A stretch of DNA of 64,000 bases from Acetobacter estunensis (GTDB lineage Bacteria > Pseudomonadota > Alphaproteobacteria > Acetobacterales > Acetobacteraceae): positions 1 to 64,000 of the forward strand of contig NZ_WOTH01000004.1 in NCBI RefSeq assembly GCF_011516945.1, in the 5' to 3' direction. Position 1 is the stretch's first letter. Each line of letters starts with the position of its first letter. Below are positions 19,352 to 29,031 of the stretch, one piece after another. The notes under the pieces are model-generated. The model saw only the letters and a list, made by a program, of their open reading frames with translations. It made no database searches and had not been told where the DNA came from. A program made the position numbers and the translations under genes.

Positions 19352-20458
19352 ATGCATGACCTGATTCGAACGATACTGGCCTTTTGCGTGGTGCTGGGTG
19401 TGCTCGTCTTCATCCACGAACTCGGTCATTACCTCGCCGCGCGGTGGCGCGGTGTGAAGGTGGACACGTTCTCCATCGGCTTCGGTCCGCCGCTGTGGCG
19501 CTGGACGGACAAGGTGGGGACGGAGTGGCGCATCGGCCCGATTCCTCTGGGCGGTTACGTCAAGCCGCACGGGTTCGAAGGGCCGGAAGACGCCACCGAG
19601 GAACAGAAGGCGGCGTGGGAGCCGGGGCGGACGTTCCATGACAAGCCCGTCGGTTCGCGCATGATCGTCATTGCCGCCGGGCCGGTGTTCAATTTCGTGC
19701 TCGCTTTCGTGCTGTTTTTCCTCCTTTTTGCCTTCTGCGGTCAGCCAAGTGTGCGCAACACCGTCGCTGCGGTGATGCCCAATGGGGCTGCGGCGACGGC
19801 GGGAGTGAAACCCGGCGATACAATTCTTGCTCTGGGGGAGCAGGCCACGCCTGACGCGCAGAGTGTGCAGAAGCTGGTGGCGGGTGAGCCGGGGCAGGCC
19901 ACGACCCTGCACGTCAAGCGTGACGGCAAGGATGTGACGCTGCCTGTCACGCTCGGACGTATCACGCCATCGGGGAATGCCGCGCCCATCGGGCAACTCG
20001 GGATCGAGTTTGCGACACAAGCCGGTAAGCCTCAGCCGCTTCCGCAGGCTGTCGTCAGCGGCGCGAAGGCCACGTGGAACACCATCACGCAGACGCTCGA
20101 CGGGCTGTGGCAGATGGTGACCGGACGCCATACGCCGCGCGATCTTGGCGGCCCGCTGCGGATTGCCCAGCTTTCCGGGCAGGTGGCGCAGTACGGTGTG
20201 GCCAGCATCCTGTCCTTCATGGCTCTTCTGTCGGTCAATCTTGGCCTGATCAACCTGTTCCCTATCCCGATCCTTGATGGCGGACGGCTGGTTTTTTATG
20301 TTCTGGAAGCGATTCGCGGACGTCCTGTGCCGAGGAAAATACAGGAGGTGGGTTTTCAGGCCGGATTCGCATTGATTGCGGGGCTTTTCCTGTTTTCCAC
20401 TTTCAACGATCTTTCCAGCTTCGGCCTGTTTCACTGGATGGCCGCACTCATGGGGTGA
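19352..20458 (+). CDS. rseP: Site-2 intramembrane metalloprotease RseP
   Basis: RseP cleaves membrane-embedded substrates such as anti-sigma factors and leftover signal peptides. The 368-residue protein has the zinc motif HELGH at residues 22-26 in the first transmembrane helix. A PDZ domain lies at about 130-215 (VMPNGAAATAGVKPGDTILALG). The second metal motif is NLFPIPILDGGRL near the C-terminus. There is one PDZ domain rather than two, common in alphaproteobacteria. AGGAG precedes the ATG. It sits in the usual place between dxr and bamA. Confidence 0.95.
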   Translation: MHDLIRTILAFCVVLGVLVFIHELGHYLAARWRGVKVDTFSIGFGPPLWRWTDKVGTEWRIGPIPLGGYVKPHGFEGPEDATEEQKAAWEPGRTFHDKPVGSRMIVIAAGPVFNFVLAFVLFFLLFAFCGQPSVRNTVAAVMPNGAAATAGVKPGDTILALGEQATPDAQSVQKLVAGEPGQATTLHVKRDGKDVTLPVTLGRITPSGNAAPIGQLGIEFATQAGKPQPLPQAVVSGAKATWNTITQTLDGLWQMVTGRHTPRDLGGPLRIAQLSGQVAQYGVASILSFMALLSVNLGLINLFPIPILDGGRLVFYVLEAIRGRPVPRKIQEVGFQAGFALIAGLFLFSTFNDLSSFGLFHWMAALMG

Positions 20459-20699
20459 GGCGTGGCGTCCCGGTGCCGGTTCTGGCGGCACGATCTGGAG
20501 GGAGGCACGAGGAAAACCCATGAGACGACTTGCAGAATGACCGGAAGTTCGGATAGTTCCCCTCTTGAGGCGGAGTGTGTGTCCGGGGTCGTGAACCGTA
20601 AATGGAATGTGTTCCGCGTTCTTTCCCGGCGGTGTGTTCTGTCCGCGCCGCGGGGCAGGTCTGGTCGTGCAATATGGTTCCTGGACGGAAAGGGTGCTG

Positions 20700-23138
20700 G
20701 TGTTGAAGAGTAAACGTTCGGCTCTGCTTGCGTCGGTCTTCGTACTGCCGACGCTCGTATCCCATGCAGCCGAAGCCCAGTTCGCTCCCCGTCACCAGAC
20801 TCCTGTGGCTGCCAGAGCAGCGCTTGCTGGCGAAGGTGTGGTGCGCGGCAGCCGTATCGAGGACATTCAGGTCCACGGCAACGACCGTATCGAAGAAAGC
20901 ACCATCCAGTCCTACATGGTCTCCCGTGTGGGAGACCCGTTCAGTCAGGACGATCTCGATCGTTCTCTGAAGACGCTCTATGCCACCGGCCTGTTCAAGG
21001 ACGTGACTATCAAGCGGTCCGGCACCACGCTGATCGTCAACGTGGTGGAGAATCCGGTCGTCAACCGCATCGTGTTCGAAGGTAATCATGCGGCCAAGGA
21101 TGAAGACCTGAACAAGGTTATTTCCCTGCGACCGCGTGCGGTGTTCTCGACGGACGAGGCATCGGCCGATCGGCAGAAGATTCTTGAGGTTTATGCGCAG
21201 AAGGCCCGTTATGGCGCGGATGTGACGCCCGAGATCGTCAAGCTCGCGCATAACCGCGTGGACGTCGTGTTCCGCATTTCCGAAGGGCCGCAGACGCTCG
21301 TCAAGCGCATCGCCTTCGTGGGTAACAAGTTCTACAGCGAAGCCCGTCTGGCCAGCGTTGTCTCCTCGAAGGAGACGGCGTGGTATCGCTTTTTCTCCTC
21401 GGCCGATCAGTACAATCCCGAGCGCCTGAAATACGATGGCGAACTTCTGCGTCGGTTCTATCTGGCAAACGGTTTTGTCGATTTCCAGATGGTCAACGCC
21501 ACGGGTGAAATGTCACCGGATCGCAAGTCCTTCTTCGTGACGTTCACGATCAAGGAAGGGCCGCGTTACCGGCTTGGCAAGATCGATATCCGCTCCAGCC
21601 TGCGTCATGCGCCAGCCGTGTCGCTGCGTAAGTATATCGAGCTGTTCCCCAATCAGTGGTACGACGGCAACGCGATCCAGCAGAACGCGACCAATATGGA
21701 GGAAAGCCTTCAGGCCGACGGCTATCCGTTCGCGGTCGTGCGTCCGTCCATTGCGCGCAATCCCGAGAAGCACATCGTCAACCTGCTCTTCGATGTGAGC
21801 GAAGGACCACGCATGTATGTCGAGCGTCTCGACATCAACGGCAACACCGTCACGCGGGACGACGTGATCCGTCGGCAGTTGCCGATGGCCGAGGGCGACC
21901 CGTACACGCCGGTTCTGCGTAAATACGCCAAGCAGTCGATGGAAGATCTGGGCTACTTCAAGTCCGTGAACATCTCCCAGTCGCAGGGTTCGGCGCCGGA
22001 CAAGGTCAATGTGTCCACGGGTGTCGTGGAAAAGCCTACGGGTGAATTCTCGCTCGGTGGCGGTTACTCCACGGACGTTGGCATCATCGGCAATATCGGC
22101 CTCAAGCAGCACAACCTGCTGGGGACGGGTGTCGATGCCGGTATCTCGGGCACGATGGCCTATTATGAGCGTCAGGCCGATATCTCGTTCACTGATCCGT
22201 ACTTCCTGAACCGCAATCTCGTGGTTGGCGCGGATATTTTCTACATCAATAACCGTTACCAGACGTATCAGAACTATTCGGAAGGCCGGTACGGCATCAC
22301 ACTCCGTATGGGCTATTCCTATACGAACCATCTGTCGCAGTCCTTCAACTACTCCCTGATGGAACGTCACGTTGGCGGTGTGTGGGATCACTCGTCCCAG
22401 TACGTGTTGGACAATCAGGGACATTCGCTGCTGTCGCAGCTCGGCACCACGATTCAGTATGACACGCGTGACCGTCGCATCATGCCGCACAAGGGATTCA
22501 TCCTGCGATTGGGTGGCGATTTCGCGGGTATCGGCGGTGACGCCAAATATGTCCGTGGCAAGTTCGATGCGGCCTATTATCTCCCCCTCGATGACCTGAT
22601 GGGCAATCATGACTGGACCGTCGAGTTCAAGGCCGGCACCGGCTACATGACCGACTGGGGCGGTGGCAAGCAGTGGATCATCGATAACTTCTATCTCGGT
22701 GGTAACAACCTGCGCGGCTTCCTCGACGGTGGCGCCGGTCCGCGTGCGATTGGTCAGACATGGCCGGAACTCGGGCCGAACGGGAAGGTCCGTGGCGGTG
22801 AAGATCTGCTTGGTGGCCGCTTTATTTATACAGGATCGGCCACGGTTCACTTTCCCATCCCCTATGCATCTTCCATGGGTCTGCGGGGGCGTGCATTTGT
22901 CGATACGGGTAGTCTTGCCGGATTGCGTGTGGCGCATCGTTGGACCAATAAAGCCAAGGACGGCGATTACTATCAGGGCGTGAGTGGTAACACGCTGACG
23001 CCGCGTGTGAGTGCCGGTGCCGGTATCTCATGGCAGAGTCCGTTCGGCCTTCTCAATATCGACGCAGGCTTCCCGATCATGCGCAGTCGCAATGACCGCA
23101 CGCAGGTTCTGCGCTTCGGCTTCGGCCAGCAATTCTGA
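20700..23138 (+). CDS. bamA: Outer membrane protein assembly factor BamA
   Basis: BamA inserts beta-barrel proteins into the outer membrane. With the GTG at 20700 (GGAAAGG upstream) the protein is 812 residues and begins with a clean signal peptide (LKSKRSALLASVFVLPTLVSHAAEA). Five POTRA repeats follow, recognisable by segments such as RIEDIQVHGNDRIEESTI, VVNRIVFEGNHAAKDEDL and MYVERLDINGNTVTRDDVIR. The C-terminal half is a 16-strand-type barrel ending in Phe (LRFGFGQQF), with GNNLRGF and the loop RGRAFVDTG. A longer frame to 20607 is open but would hide the signal peptide. Confidence 0.95.
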   Translation: MLKSKRSALLASVFVLPTLVSHAAEAQFAPRHQTPVAARAALAGEGVVRGSRIEDIQVHGNDRIEESTIQSYMVSRVGDPFSQDDLDRSLKTLYATGLFKDVTIKRSGTTLIVNVVENPVVNRIVFEGNHAAKDEDLNKVISLRPRAVFSTDEASADRQKILEVYAQKARYGADVTPEIVKLAHNRVDVVFRISEGPQTLVKRIAFVGNKFYSEARLASVVSSKETAWYRFFSSADQYNPERLKYDGELLRRFYLANGFVDFQMVNATGEMSPDRKSFFVTFTIKEGPRYRLGKIDIRSSLRHAPAVSLRKYIELFPNQWYDGNAIQQNATNMEESLQADGYPFAVVRPSIARNPEKHIVNLLFDVSEGPRMYVERLDINGNTVTRDDVIRRQLPMAEGDPYTPVLRKYAKQSMEDLGYFKSVNISQSQGSAPDKVNVSTGVVEKPTGEFSLGGGYSTDVGIIGNIGLKQHNLLGTGVDAGISGTMAYYERQADISFTDPYFLNRNLVVGADIFYINNRYQTYQNYSEGRYGITLRMGYSYTNHLSQSFNYSLMERHVGGVWDHSSQYVLDNQGHSLLSQLGTTIQYDTRDRRIMPHKGFILRLGGDFAGIGGDAKYVRGKFDAAYYLPLDDLMGNHDWTVEFKAGTGYMTDWGGGKQWIIDNFYLGGNNLRGFLDGGAGPRAIGQTWPELGPNGKVRGGEDLLGGRFIYTGSATVHFPIPYASSMGLRGRAFVDTGSLAGLRVAHRWTNKAKDGDYYQGVSGNTLTPRVSAGAGISWQSPFGLLNIDAGFPIMRSRNDRTQVLRFGFGQQF

Positions 23139-23145
23139 GGTGACC

Positions 23146-24027
23146 ATGTTTCGTTTCTCCCGGGCCACACTGCTGGCCTCCTCTCTGCTTCTCGCGGGCA
23201 GTTCACTGATATCCGGAGAGGCCTTCGCGCAGGCGGCGGGTGGTGGCAGCGGGTGGTTCGTGCCCAAGACGGCGCATCAGGTGCCGCCGCCGGTTCATGG
23301 GCCGTCCCATGCGACACGTCCCGCGCCTGCGCCGCAGCCTGATGCGGACGAGGGTGGCGATGAGGGTGGTGGTGATGAAGGTAACGGGCGTCCGCCTCCG
23401 GTCCTTCCGCAGCCGGCCATTCCGCCCGCTGCCGATGTGGCGAAAGAAGCGGCTCCTCCGACAGCCGTCATCGGCCTGATCAGCGTGGGTGACGTGATGC
23501 GTCAGTCCCTTGCGGGCCAGCAGGTCGAGCGCGAACTGGGTGGCCGCCGTGACGAACTGGCGCGTGATGCGCAGCACGCGCAGGCGGGTTGGCGTGAGGA
23601 GCAGCAGAAGCTGCAGGCCAATGCCAAGAGCATGACCGCCGATCAGATCCAGACGCAGGAGCGCAATCTCCAGTCCAAGGTAATGCACGCGCAGCGGCAG
23701 TTCCGTGATCGCAACCGCATCATTCAGGAAGCGGCTCAGGTTGCGCTGGGGCAGATCGAGCGTGAACTGGTGCAGGTCATCCAGAAGGTGGCCGGCGCCC
23801 ACGGCATGAATCTCGTGCTGCACAGCGAGCAGGTCGCTCTGCATGTGGATGGGCAGGACATCACCAACGAGGTGGCGTCGCAGCTCAACGCCGTGTTGCC
23901 GAAGGTCTATATCCCGGCGGCTGGCGAGGATCCTGAGGTTCTGGCGAAATCGGGAAAAATGCCCACCACGGCTTCCCCGCCGCCGGGCCCGCAGGCGACG
24001 ACCAGCCAGGCCGCGCCGCAGAAATGA
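23146..24027 (+). CDS. Periplasmic OmpH/Skp-family chaperone with Pro- and acid-rich linker
   Basis: This gene is the Skp-like chaperone that accompanies bamA. The 293-residue protein has a signal peptide cleaved after about Ala28 (AFAQA). A long low-complexity segment at about 45-110 is rich in Pro and in Asp, Glu and Gly. The OmpH domain runs from about 110 to 255, starting IGLISVGDVMRQSLAGQQVERELG and continuing as a long amphipathic coiled coil ending in MNLVLHSEQVALHVDGQDIT. A Pro-rich tail follows. The linker makes it much longer than E. coli Skp (about 160 residues). GAGG precedes the start, 7 bases after bamA. Confidence 0.88.
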   Translation: MFRFSRATLLASSLLLAGSSLISGEAFAQAAGGGSGWFVPKTAHQVPPPVHGPSHATRPAPAPQPDADEGGDEGGGDEGNGRPPPVLPQPAIPPAADVAKEAAPPTAVIGLISVGDVMRQSLAGQQVERELGGRRDELARDAQHAQAGWREEQQKLQANAKSMTADQIQTQERNLQSKVMHAQRQFRDRNRIIQEAAQVALGQIERELVQVIQKVAGAHGMNLVLHSEQVALHVDGQDITNEVASQLNAVLPKVYIPAAGEDPEVLAKSGKMPTTASPPPGPQATTSQAAPQK

Positions 24028-24044
24028 CGGGCGAGACGCGCTGA

Positions 24045-25154
24045 ATGGCCCGTCGTCGCGAAACTCCGGGTGAGCGCTCTGCGTCGGGCAAGGTCGCGGA
24101 TGCGCGTTTCTTCGGTCGTAGCGGGCCGTTCACGGGCGAGGCGTTGGCCGACGTCGCGGGCGGGGAGTATCTTCCGCCGCGTGACGGCGGGGATGTGAAC
24201 CGCTTGTATGGCGGGATCGGTCCGCTTCAGGCCGCGCAGGCCGATGAGGTCAGTTTCCTCGACAACCGGCGCTATGCGGCGCTTCTGGATGGAACACAGG
24301 CCGGACTCATCATTGTGGGACCGGCTTTTGCCAAGCGTGTGCCCGCTGGCAGTGCGGCCATTGTCTCTTCAACGCCCTATCTGGCGTGGTCGCGCGTGGC
24401 CCGGATGTTCCACCCGGCTCCTTCCGCGCGTCCGGGCATCCATCCTTCTGCCGTGATCGGGGATGGGGCGGTTATCGATCCGTCCTGCGAGATCGGTCCC
24501 TTCGCCGTGATTGGCGAGAGCGCTGAAATCGGCGCAGGCACGATCATTGGCCCTCATGCGGTCATCGGGGATGGCGTGGTGGTTGGCAGCCACTGCCGGT
24601 TGGGGGCGCATGTGAGCGTTTCCCACGCAACACTGGGCGACAGGGTGACGCTGTTTCCCGGAGCGCGGATCGGTCAGGACGGTTTCGGCTTCGCGGTCGG
24701 GCCTGAAGGTTTCGAGACGGTGCCGCAGCTTGGGCGTGTGGTGCTGGAACACGATGTCGAGGTGGGCGCCAATTCCACCATTGACCGTGGCTCGGTGCAG
24801 GATACGGTCATCGGCGCAGGGTCGCGGCTCGACAATCTGGTTCAGATTGGCCACAACACCCGGCTCGGTCGGTGCTGCATCGTGGTGTCGCAGGCAGGAA
24901 TCTCCGGTTCGACGGAACTGGGGGATTTTGTGACGGTCGCGGCGCAGGCAGGTCTGATCGGGCATATCCGCATCGGCTCCAAGGCGCGTATTGGCGCGCA
25001 ATGCGGCGTGATGTCGGATGTGGAGGCTGGGGCGGATGTGATCGGCAGTCCGGCCATGCCGTTTCGGGAGTTCTTCCGTAACGTGGCGACATTGCGCAAG
25101 CTGTCGAAGCGTCCGGGGAAGGATGACGAGACGTCCGGCTCGGGCGGAGAGTAG
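24045..25154 (+). CDS. lpxD: UDP-3-O-(3-hydroxyacyl)glucosamine N-acyltransferase
   Basis: LpxD adds the second acyl chain in lipid A synthesis. The 369-residue protein has an N-terminal substrate-binding domain (DEVSFLDNRRYAALL, about 65-80) and a left-handed beta helix of hexapeptide repeats from about 130 to 330, with IGQDGFGFA and LVQIGHNTRLG containing the expected catalytic histidine. The N-terminal 40 residues are basic and poorly conserved. It precedes fabZ and lpxA as usual. Confidence 0.95.
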   Translation: MARRRETPGERSASGKVADARFFGRSGPFTGEALADVAGGEYLPPRDGGDVNRLYGGIGPLQAAQADEVSFLDNRRYAALLDGTQAGLIIVGPAFAKRVPAGSAAIVSSTPYLAWSRVARMFHPAPSARPGIHPSAVIGDGAVIDPSCEIGPFAVIGESAEIGAGTIIGPHAVIGDGVVVGSHCRLGAHVSVSHATLGDRVTLFPGARIGQDGFGFAVGPEGFETVPQLGRVVLEHDVEVGANSTIDRGSVQDTVIGAGSRLDNLVQIGHNTRLGRCCIVVSQAGISGSTELGDFVTVAAQAGLIGHIRIGSKARIGAQCGVMSDVEAGADVIGSPAMPFREFFRNVATLRKLSKRPGKDDETSGSGGE

Positions 25155-25202
25155 AGTTGAAGCAGCGCCGTCCGGGCGCGTGGCAAGGGTGGTTTCAGGA
25201 AC

Positions 25203-25688
25203 GTGGATCAGAAACACGACATGCAGGAGCGCACGAGCGAAGCGACGCACATTGACGCCGTGGATATCATGCGCATCATGGAAGCGATTCCGCATCGCTA
25301 CCCATTTCTGCTTATTGACCGGATGGTTGACGTCGAACTTGGTGAGTCGGCTGTCGGTGTGAAGAATGTCTCGGTCAATGAGCCGTTCTTTCAGGGACAT
25401 TTTCCCGCACGCCCCGTCATGCCGGGTGTGCTGATTGTGGAGGCAATGGCCCAGACGGCGGCAACGCTCGTCGTTCTGACCCTTGGTAAGGCCTTCGAAG
25501 GCAAGCTCGTCTATTTCATGACGATCGAGAACGCCAAGTTCCGCCGGCCTGTCGGGCCGGGCGATCAGCTCCGTATTCATGTGGAGAAAGAGCGCCAGCG
25601 TGGGAATGTCTGGAAGTTCAAGGGTATGGCACATGTGGATGGGGTCTCGGTCGCGGAAGCGACTTTCGGCGCCATGATCATGGACTGA
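25203..25688 (+). CDS. fabZ: 3-hydroxyacyl-ACP dehydratase FabZ
   Basis: FabZ dehydrates beta-hydroxyacyl-ACP in fatty acid synthesis and competes with lipid A synthesis for the same substrate. The 161-residue hot-dog-fold protein has [11 protein letters not shown], the catalytic His66 in [14 protein letters not shown], and Glu80 in LIVEAMAQ. The GTG start has AGGAA close upstream; ATG at 25221 is an alternative. It lies between lpxD and lpxA, the standard arrangement. Confidence 0.96.
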   Translation: MDQKHDMQERTSEATHIDAVDIMRIMEAIPHRYPFLLIDRMVDVELGESAVGVKNVSVNEPFFQGHFPARPVMPGVLIVEAMAQTAATLVVLTLGKAFEGKLVYFMTIENAKFRRPVGPGDQLRIHVEKERQRGNVWKFKGMAHVDGVSVAEATFGAMIMD

Positions 25689-25757
25689 GGCGGCGCATCT
25701 GGATTTTGCGCAACCAGAAGATGCCGCAGGGAGCAGCAAAAATGCCTACAGGCGGCA

Positions 25758-26657
25758 ATGGGGGCAGTTCTGGCTGAAGCGACGAAAGCAGGGGCATCGG
25801 CTCTTTCCATGAAAGATCAGGATGTCCCGACGGTGATCCATCCGACAGCCATCGTGGCGTCCGGCGCAAAGCTGGGTGCAGGCGTGAAGATCGGGCCATG
25901 GTGCATGATCGGTCCTCATGTCGAGGTGGGTGACGGCGTCGAGATGATCGCCAATGTCATCGTCGATGGTCGTACGCGACTCGGTGCGGGTTCGCGGTAT
26001 TTTCCTTTCACGACGATCGGGCTTGCGCCGCAGGATCTCAAATACGGCGGAGAACCGACGCGCTGTGAAATCGGAGCGCGGACGGTCGTGCGCGAGCATG
26101 TGACCATCCATCGTGGCACCGCCACGGGGACCGGGCTGACGCATGTGGGTGCGGACTGCCTCATTATGGCCAATGCCCATGTGGCTCATGACTGCACGTT
26201 GGGCGATCGCGTGATCATCGTGAACAACGTGGTCATGGGCGGTCATGTTTCTATCGATGACGATGCGCGGGTGATGGGAGCTGCGGCCATCCATCAGTTC
26301 GTGCGCATTGGGCGTGCGGCGCTTGTCGGGGGCGTGGCCGGTGTGGAAGCGGACGTCATTCCCTATGGCAGCGTGCTGGGCAATCGGGCGCGGCTTGTCG
26401 GGCTGCACTGGATCTGGCTGCGTCGCCACGGAGTGAAACTGGAAGAACGTCACCGGATGCGGCAGGCCTTCCGTCTGCTTTATCCGCGCGATGGAGAAGG
26501 CGGCGTCTTCACGCAGAGGCTGGGACTCGTGCGCGAACAATTCGGAGACGATCCGCGCGTGGCCGAAATCCTCGCCTTCATTGAAGGGGAAAGTCGCCGC
26601 GGGCTTGTGCGGATCGCGCAGGCGGGCTTCACCACGAGCGAGACCGAAGCGGGCTAG
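25758..26657 (+). CDS. lpxA: UDP-N-acetylglucosamine acyltransferase
   Basis: LpxA catalyses the first acylation of UDP-GlcNAc in lipid A synthesis. The hexapeptide left-handed beta helix runs from the IHPTAIVASGAKLG segment to about residue 200. It contains IGLAPQDLKY, VTIHRGT, and ANAHVAHDCTLGD with the catalytic histidine. A C-terminal helical domain follows. Counting from the ATG at 25758 it has 299 residues. An ATG at 25809 gives the more usual N-terminus (KDQDVPTVIHPTA) and may be the true start. Confidence 0.95.
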   Translation: MGAVLAEATKAGASALSMKDQDVPTVIHPTAIVASGAKLGAGVKIGPWCMIGPHVEVGDGVEMIANVIVDGRTRLGAGSRYFPFTTIGLAPQDLKYGGEPTRCEIGARTVVREHVTIHRGTATGTGLTHVGADCLIMANAHVAHDCTLGDRVIIVNNVVMGGHVSIDDDARVMGAAAIHQFVRIGRAALVGGVAGVEADVIPYGSVLGNRARLVGLHWIWLRRHGVKLEERHRMRQAFRLLYPRDGEGGVFTQRLGLVREQFGDDPRVAEILAFIEGESRRGLVRIAQAGFTTSETEAG

Positions 26658-26670
26658 GGATCGCGGGATC

Positions 26671-27513
26671 ATGACGCCCCGTGTGGAGCACGCCTCCGGG
26701 TGTGTCGGTATTCTCGCTGGAGGCGGCCCACTGCCGGGGCAGGTGGCGGCGGCCGTTGCTGCACAGGGGCGACCTGTGTTCATGATTGCCTTTCAGGATT
26801 TTGCTGAGCCTTCCGTTGTCGCGCCGTGGCCGCATGCCTGGGTGCGGTTGGCGGCGGCCGGTCAGATACTCTCCGAGCTGCGTGCGCACCGATGTGGAGA
26901 CATCGTTCTCATTGGCCCGGTGCGGCGGCCGTCTTTTCGCGATTTGAGACCCGATGCGGAAGGTGCGCGAATCCTCGCGCGACTCGGTCGCGCGCTTTTC
27001 GCGGGAGATGATGGGCTGCTCGGGGCGCTTGTGCGTGTGCTGGGTGAGGAAGGCTTCACCGTGCGGGGCGCGCATGAGTTTCTTTCCCGGTCTCTGGGAA
27101 AAGTCGGCGCGCTTGGACGTTACACACCCGATGAGGGAGCGCAGAGCGATATTGCGCGGGGTCTTGAGGTGGTGCGGGCGCTGGGGCGGCTGGACATCGG
27201 GCAGGGCTGCGTCGTGCAGAACGGCGTGGTGCTGGCGGTCGAGGCCATGGAGGGCACAGATGCGATGCTGGAGCGGGCGGCTGGCTGTCGTCAGCCCGGT
27301 ACTGGTGGCGTACTGGTCAAGCTGTGCAAGCCGGAACAGGAACGGCGAGCGGACATGCCCACGATCGGGCCAAAAACCATCGAGGGAGCCGCAAGAGCGA
27401 AACTGTCCGGCATCGCTTTCGAGGCGGGTGGCACGTTGTTGATCGACCCACAGGCGTGCGTCGCAGCAGCGGATGCGGCAGGACTGTTTCTGTGGGGACT
27501 CGCGGAAAGCTGA
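26671..27513 (+). CDS. lpxI: UDP-2,3-diacylglucosamine pyrophosphatase LpxI
   Basis: LpxI hydrolyses UDP-2,3-diacylglucosamine to lipid X; it replaces LpxH in alphaproteobacteria. The 280-residue protein shows the family opening [17 protein letters not shown]. It also has [64 protein letters not shown], and [19 protein letters not shown]. It follows lpxA by 13 bases. lpxB, which often comes next, is not here. Confidence 0.93.
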   Translation: MTPRVEHASGCVGILAGGGPLPGQVAAAVAAQGRPVFMIAFQDFAEPSVVAPWPHAWVRLAAAGQILSELRAHRCGDIVLIGPVRRPSFRDLRPDAEGARILARLGRALFAGDDGLLGALVRVLGEEGFTVRGAHEFLSRSLGKVGALGRYTPDEGAQSDIARGLEVVRALGRLDIGQGCVVQNGVVLAVEAMEGTDAMLERAAGCRQPGTGGVLVKLCKPEQERRADMPTIGPKTIEGAARAKLSGIAFEAGGTLLIDPQACVAAADAAGLFLWGLAES

Positions 27514-27572
27514 GTTCAAAGATGTTGAAGGATCGTCGGGTAGGTGACGGTCTCACTGAATCGGAGAGAAAA

Positions 27573-27971
27573 ATGGGCACGTTCCTGCACACGATGCTGC
27601 GCACGAAGAATCTCGACGCCAGCCTTGCGTTCTACAAGCTGCTCGGCATGCACGAACTTCGTCGTCGCGAGGTGCCGGATGGACGTTATACGTTGGTGTT
27701 CATCGGGTACGCCGACAATGCGCATGGGCAGGCGGAAGTCGAACTGACGTATAATTGGGGTGAAGACGACGGTTATGACGTTGGCACCGGATTCGGTCAT
27801 CTTGCCGTAGGTGTGCCGGATGTGAAGGCCGCTGTAGAAAAGGTTCGCGCGGGGGGCGGTAAGGTCACACGCGAGGCGGGACCGGTGAAGTTCGGCACGA
27901 CCGTGATCGCCTTCGTGGAAGATCCCGATGGTTACAAGATCGAGTTGATCGAGCGTCCTGAAGCGGCCTGA
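27573..27971 (+). CDS. gloA: Lactoylglutathione lyase (glyoxalase I)
   Basis: Glyoxalase I converts the methylglyoxal-glutathione adduct to S-lactoylglutathione. The 132-residue protein has metal ligands at His6, Glu57, His76 and Glu124, within one or two positions of those in E. coli GlxI (5, 56, 74 and 122). It also has [18 protein letters not shown] and [17 protein letters not shown] precedes the ATG. It follows lpxI in the same direction with a 59-base gap and no visible terminator, so it may be read from the lipid A operon. The next gene is convergent, 3 bases away. Confidence 0.95.
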   Translation: MGTFLHTMLRTKNLDASLAFYKLLGMHELRRREVPDGRYTLVFIGYADNAHGQAEVELTYNWGEDDGYDVGTGFGHLAVGVPDVKAAVEKVRAGGGKVTREAGPVKFGTTVIAFVEDPDGYKIELIERPEAA

Positions 27972-27974
27972 GAC

Positions 27975-28352
27975 TCAGCTTTTTGAGGATTTGAGGCGTT
28001 CTGTCATCCGGTCGAGAGCGGCGAGAATCTGCTCGGCACGGGCGCGTGTGGTCTCATCCGGGCTGAGCGCGAGTTGATCGGCGGTCAGCATGGCCGGAGC
28101 GATGAGACCACGCAGATCGTGGCGCAGGCGCGGGGAAATCTCGGGGGCGACGGCGGAGGCGGGCGCGACCGTGCCGTGCGGGTCTGGCAGGGCTGGCGGC
28201 TGGGTCAGGCACATCAGCGCGCCCGTCGCAACGAAAGCTGACGCCGCGATGAGCAGCACGCGGCCGAAAAGCGGAAGTGGCACGAACAGCGCGACAAGCC
28301 CGCAACCGAGCACGAGGGTGAAGACCGTAAGGGCGGGCAGGACACGGGGCAC
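27975..28352 (-). CDS. Small membrane protein with a histidine-kinase DHp-like segment
   Basis: I do not recognise a named family. With the GTG start at 28352, which follows a strong GAGGAG, it has 125 residues. Two hydrophobic helices lie at about 4-25 and 28-45. A short Pro/Ala linker leads to a soluble helical segment, SPRLRHDLRGLIAPAMLTAD, then ARAEQILAALDRMTERLK. The RHDLRG motif with paired helices is what a histidine kinase dimerisation/phosphoacceptor hairpin looks like, yet no ATPase domain follows. It could be a phosphotransfer or regulatory fragment. An ATG at 28409 would add 19 residues, including four cysteines. It converges on gloA. Confidence 0.6.
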   Translation of the reverse strand: MPRVLPALTVFTLVLGCGLVALFVPLPLFGRVLLIAASAFVATGALMCLTQPPALPDPHGTVAPASAVAPEISPRLRHDLRGLIAPAMLTADQLALSPDETTRARAEQILAALDRMTERLKSSKS

Positions 28353-28500
28353 ATCGGTCTCCTCGGAGCGCGGGCATGTCCCGCAGACGTTGACGCAACA
28401 GGGCCACATGACTATAAGCCCGCGATCCAGGCAAGGTCGGGAACGAATCCGGATAGCCTGCTTTCGTAATTGATTTGAGAATCATCCGAGGAGTGTCGCC

Positions 28501-28635
28501 GTGAAGCGCACGTATCAACCGTCCAAGCTGGTCCGTAAGCGTCGCCACGGCTTCCGCACCCGTTCCGCCACCGTTGGTGGCCGCCGCGTTCTCGCGAACC
28601 GCCGCACGAAGGGCCGCAAGCGCCTTTCTGCCTGA
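28501..28635 (+). CDS. rpmH: 50S ribosomal protein L34
   Basis: The 44-residue protein opens with [18 protein letters not shown] and ends in GRKRLSA, which is unmistakable L34. The start is GTG with AGGAG seven bases upstream. It heads rpmH-rnpA-yidD-yidC-yihA, one of the most conserved bacterial gene orders, with rnpA 15 bases downstream. Confidence 0.97.
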   Translation: MKRTYQPSKLVRKRRHGFRTRSATVGGRRVLANRRTKGRKRLSA

Positions 28636-28650
28636 GCCGCGGGCTTAGAC

Positions 28651-29031
28651 ATGACAGGACGGGTCGAAACGGATGTCAGCGACTCCGGGCACCAACGCTC
28701 GACCCGCCTGAAAAAACGCAGCCAGTTCCTTGCCCTTGCGTCCAAAGGGCGCAAGGCGCCTATGCCGGGGCTGGTTTTGCAGGCGCTCCGTCGCGATGAC
28801 GATGGAGTGGCCCGCGTTGGTTTCACCGTGACAAAAAAAGTCGGCAACTCCGTGGTGCGCAACCGCACGCGCCGTCGTCTGCGTGAGGCGATGCGGATGG
28901 TGGAGCGCGAAACCTCGTTGCAAGGCGTGGATCTTGTGCTGATCGGTCGTGACGGCACGCGGCGTCGTGTGTTCACCGATCTGGTGGACGATCTTCGTCG
29001 CGCCCTGCGCAAGACGGATGTGATTGCGTGA
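28651..29031 (+). CDS. rnpA: Ribonuclease P protein component
   Basis: RnpA is the protein cofactor of RNase P, which matures tRNA 5' ends. The 126-residue protein has [40 protein letters not shown] (the RNA-binding RNR motif), and [10 protein letters not shown] near the end. Its stop overlaps the yidD GTG start. Confidence 0.95.
   Translation: MTGRVETDVSDSGHQRSTRLKKRSQFLALASKGRKAPMPGLVLQALRRDDDGVARVGFTVTKKVGNSVVRNRTRRRLREAMRMVERETSLQGVDLVLIGRDGTRRRVFTDLVDDLRRALRKTDVIA

Noticed and set aside
20607-20699. An N-terminal extension of bamA to an upstream ATG
   Set aside because: It would place about 30 non-conserved residues before a normal signal peptide; the GTG at 20700 has a better ribosome-binding site.
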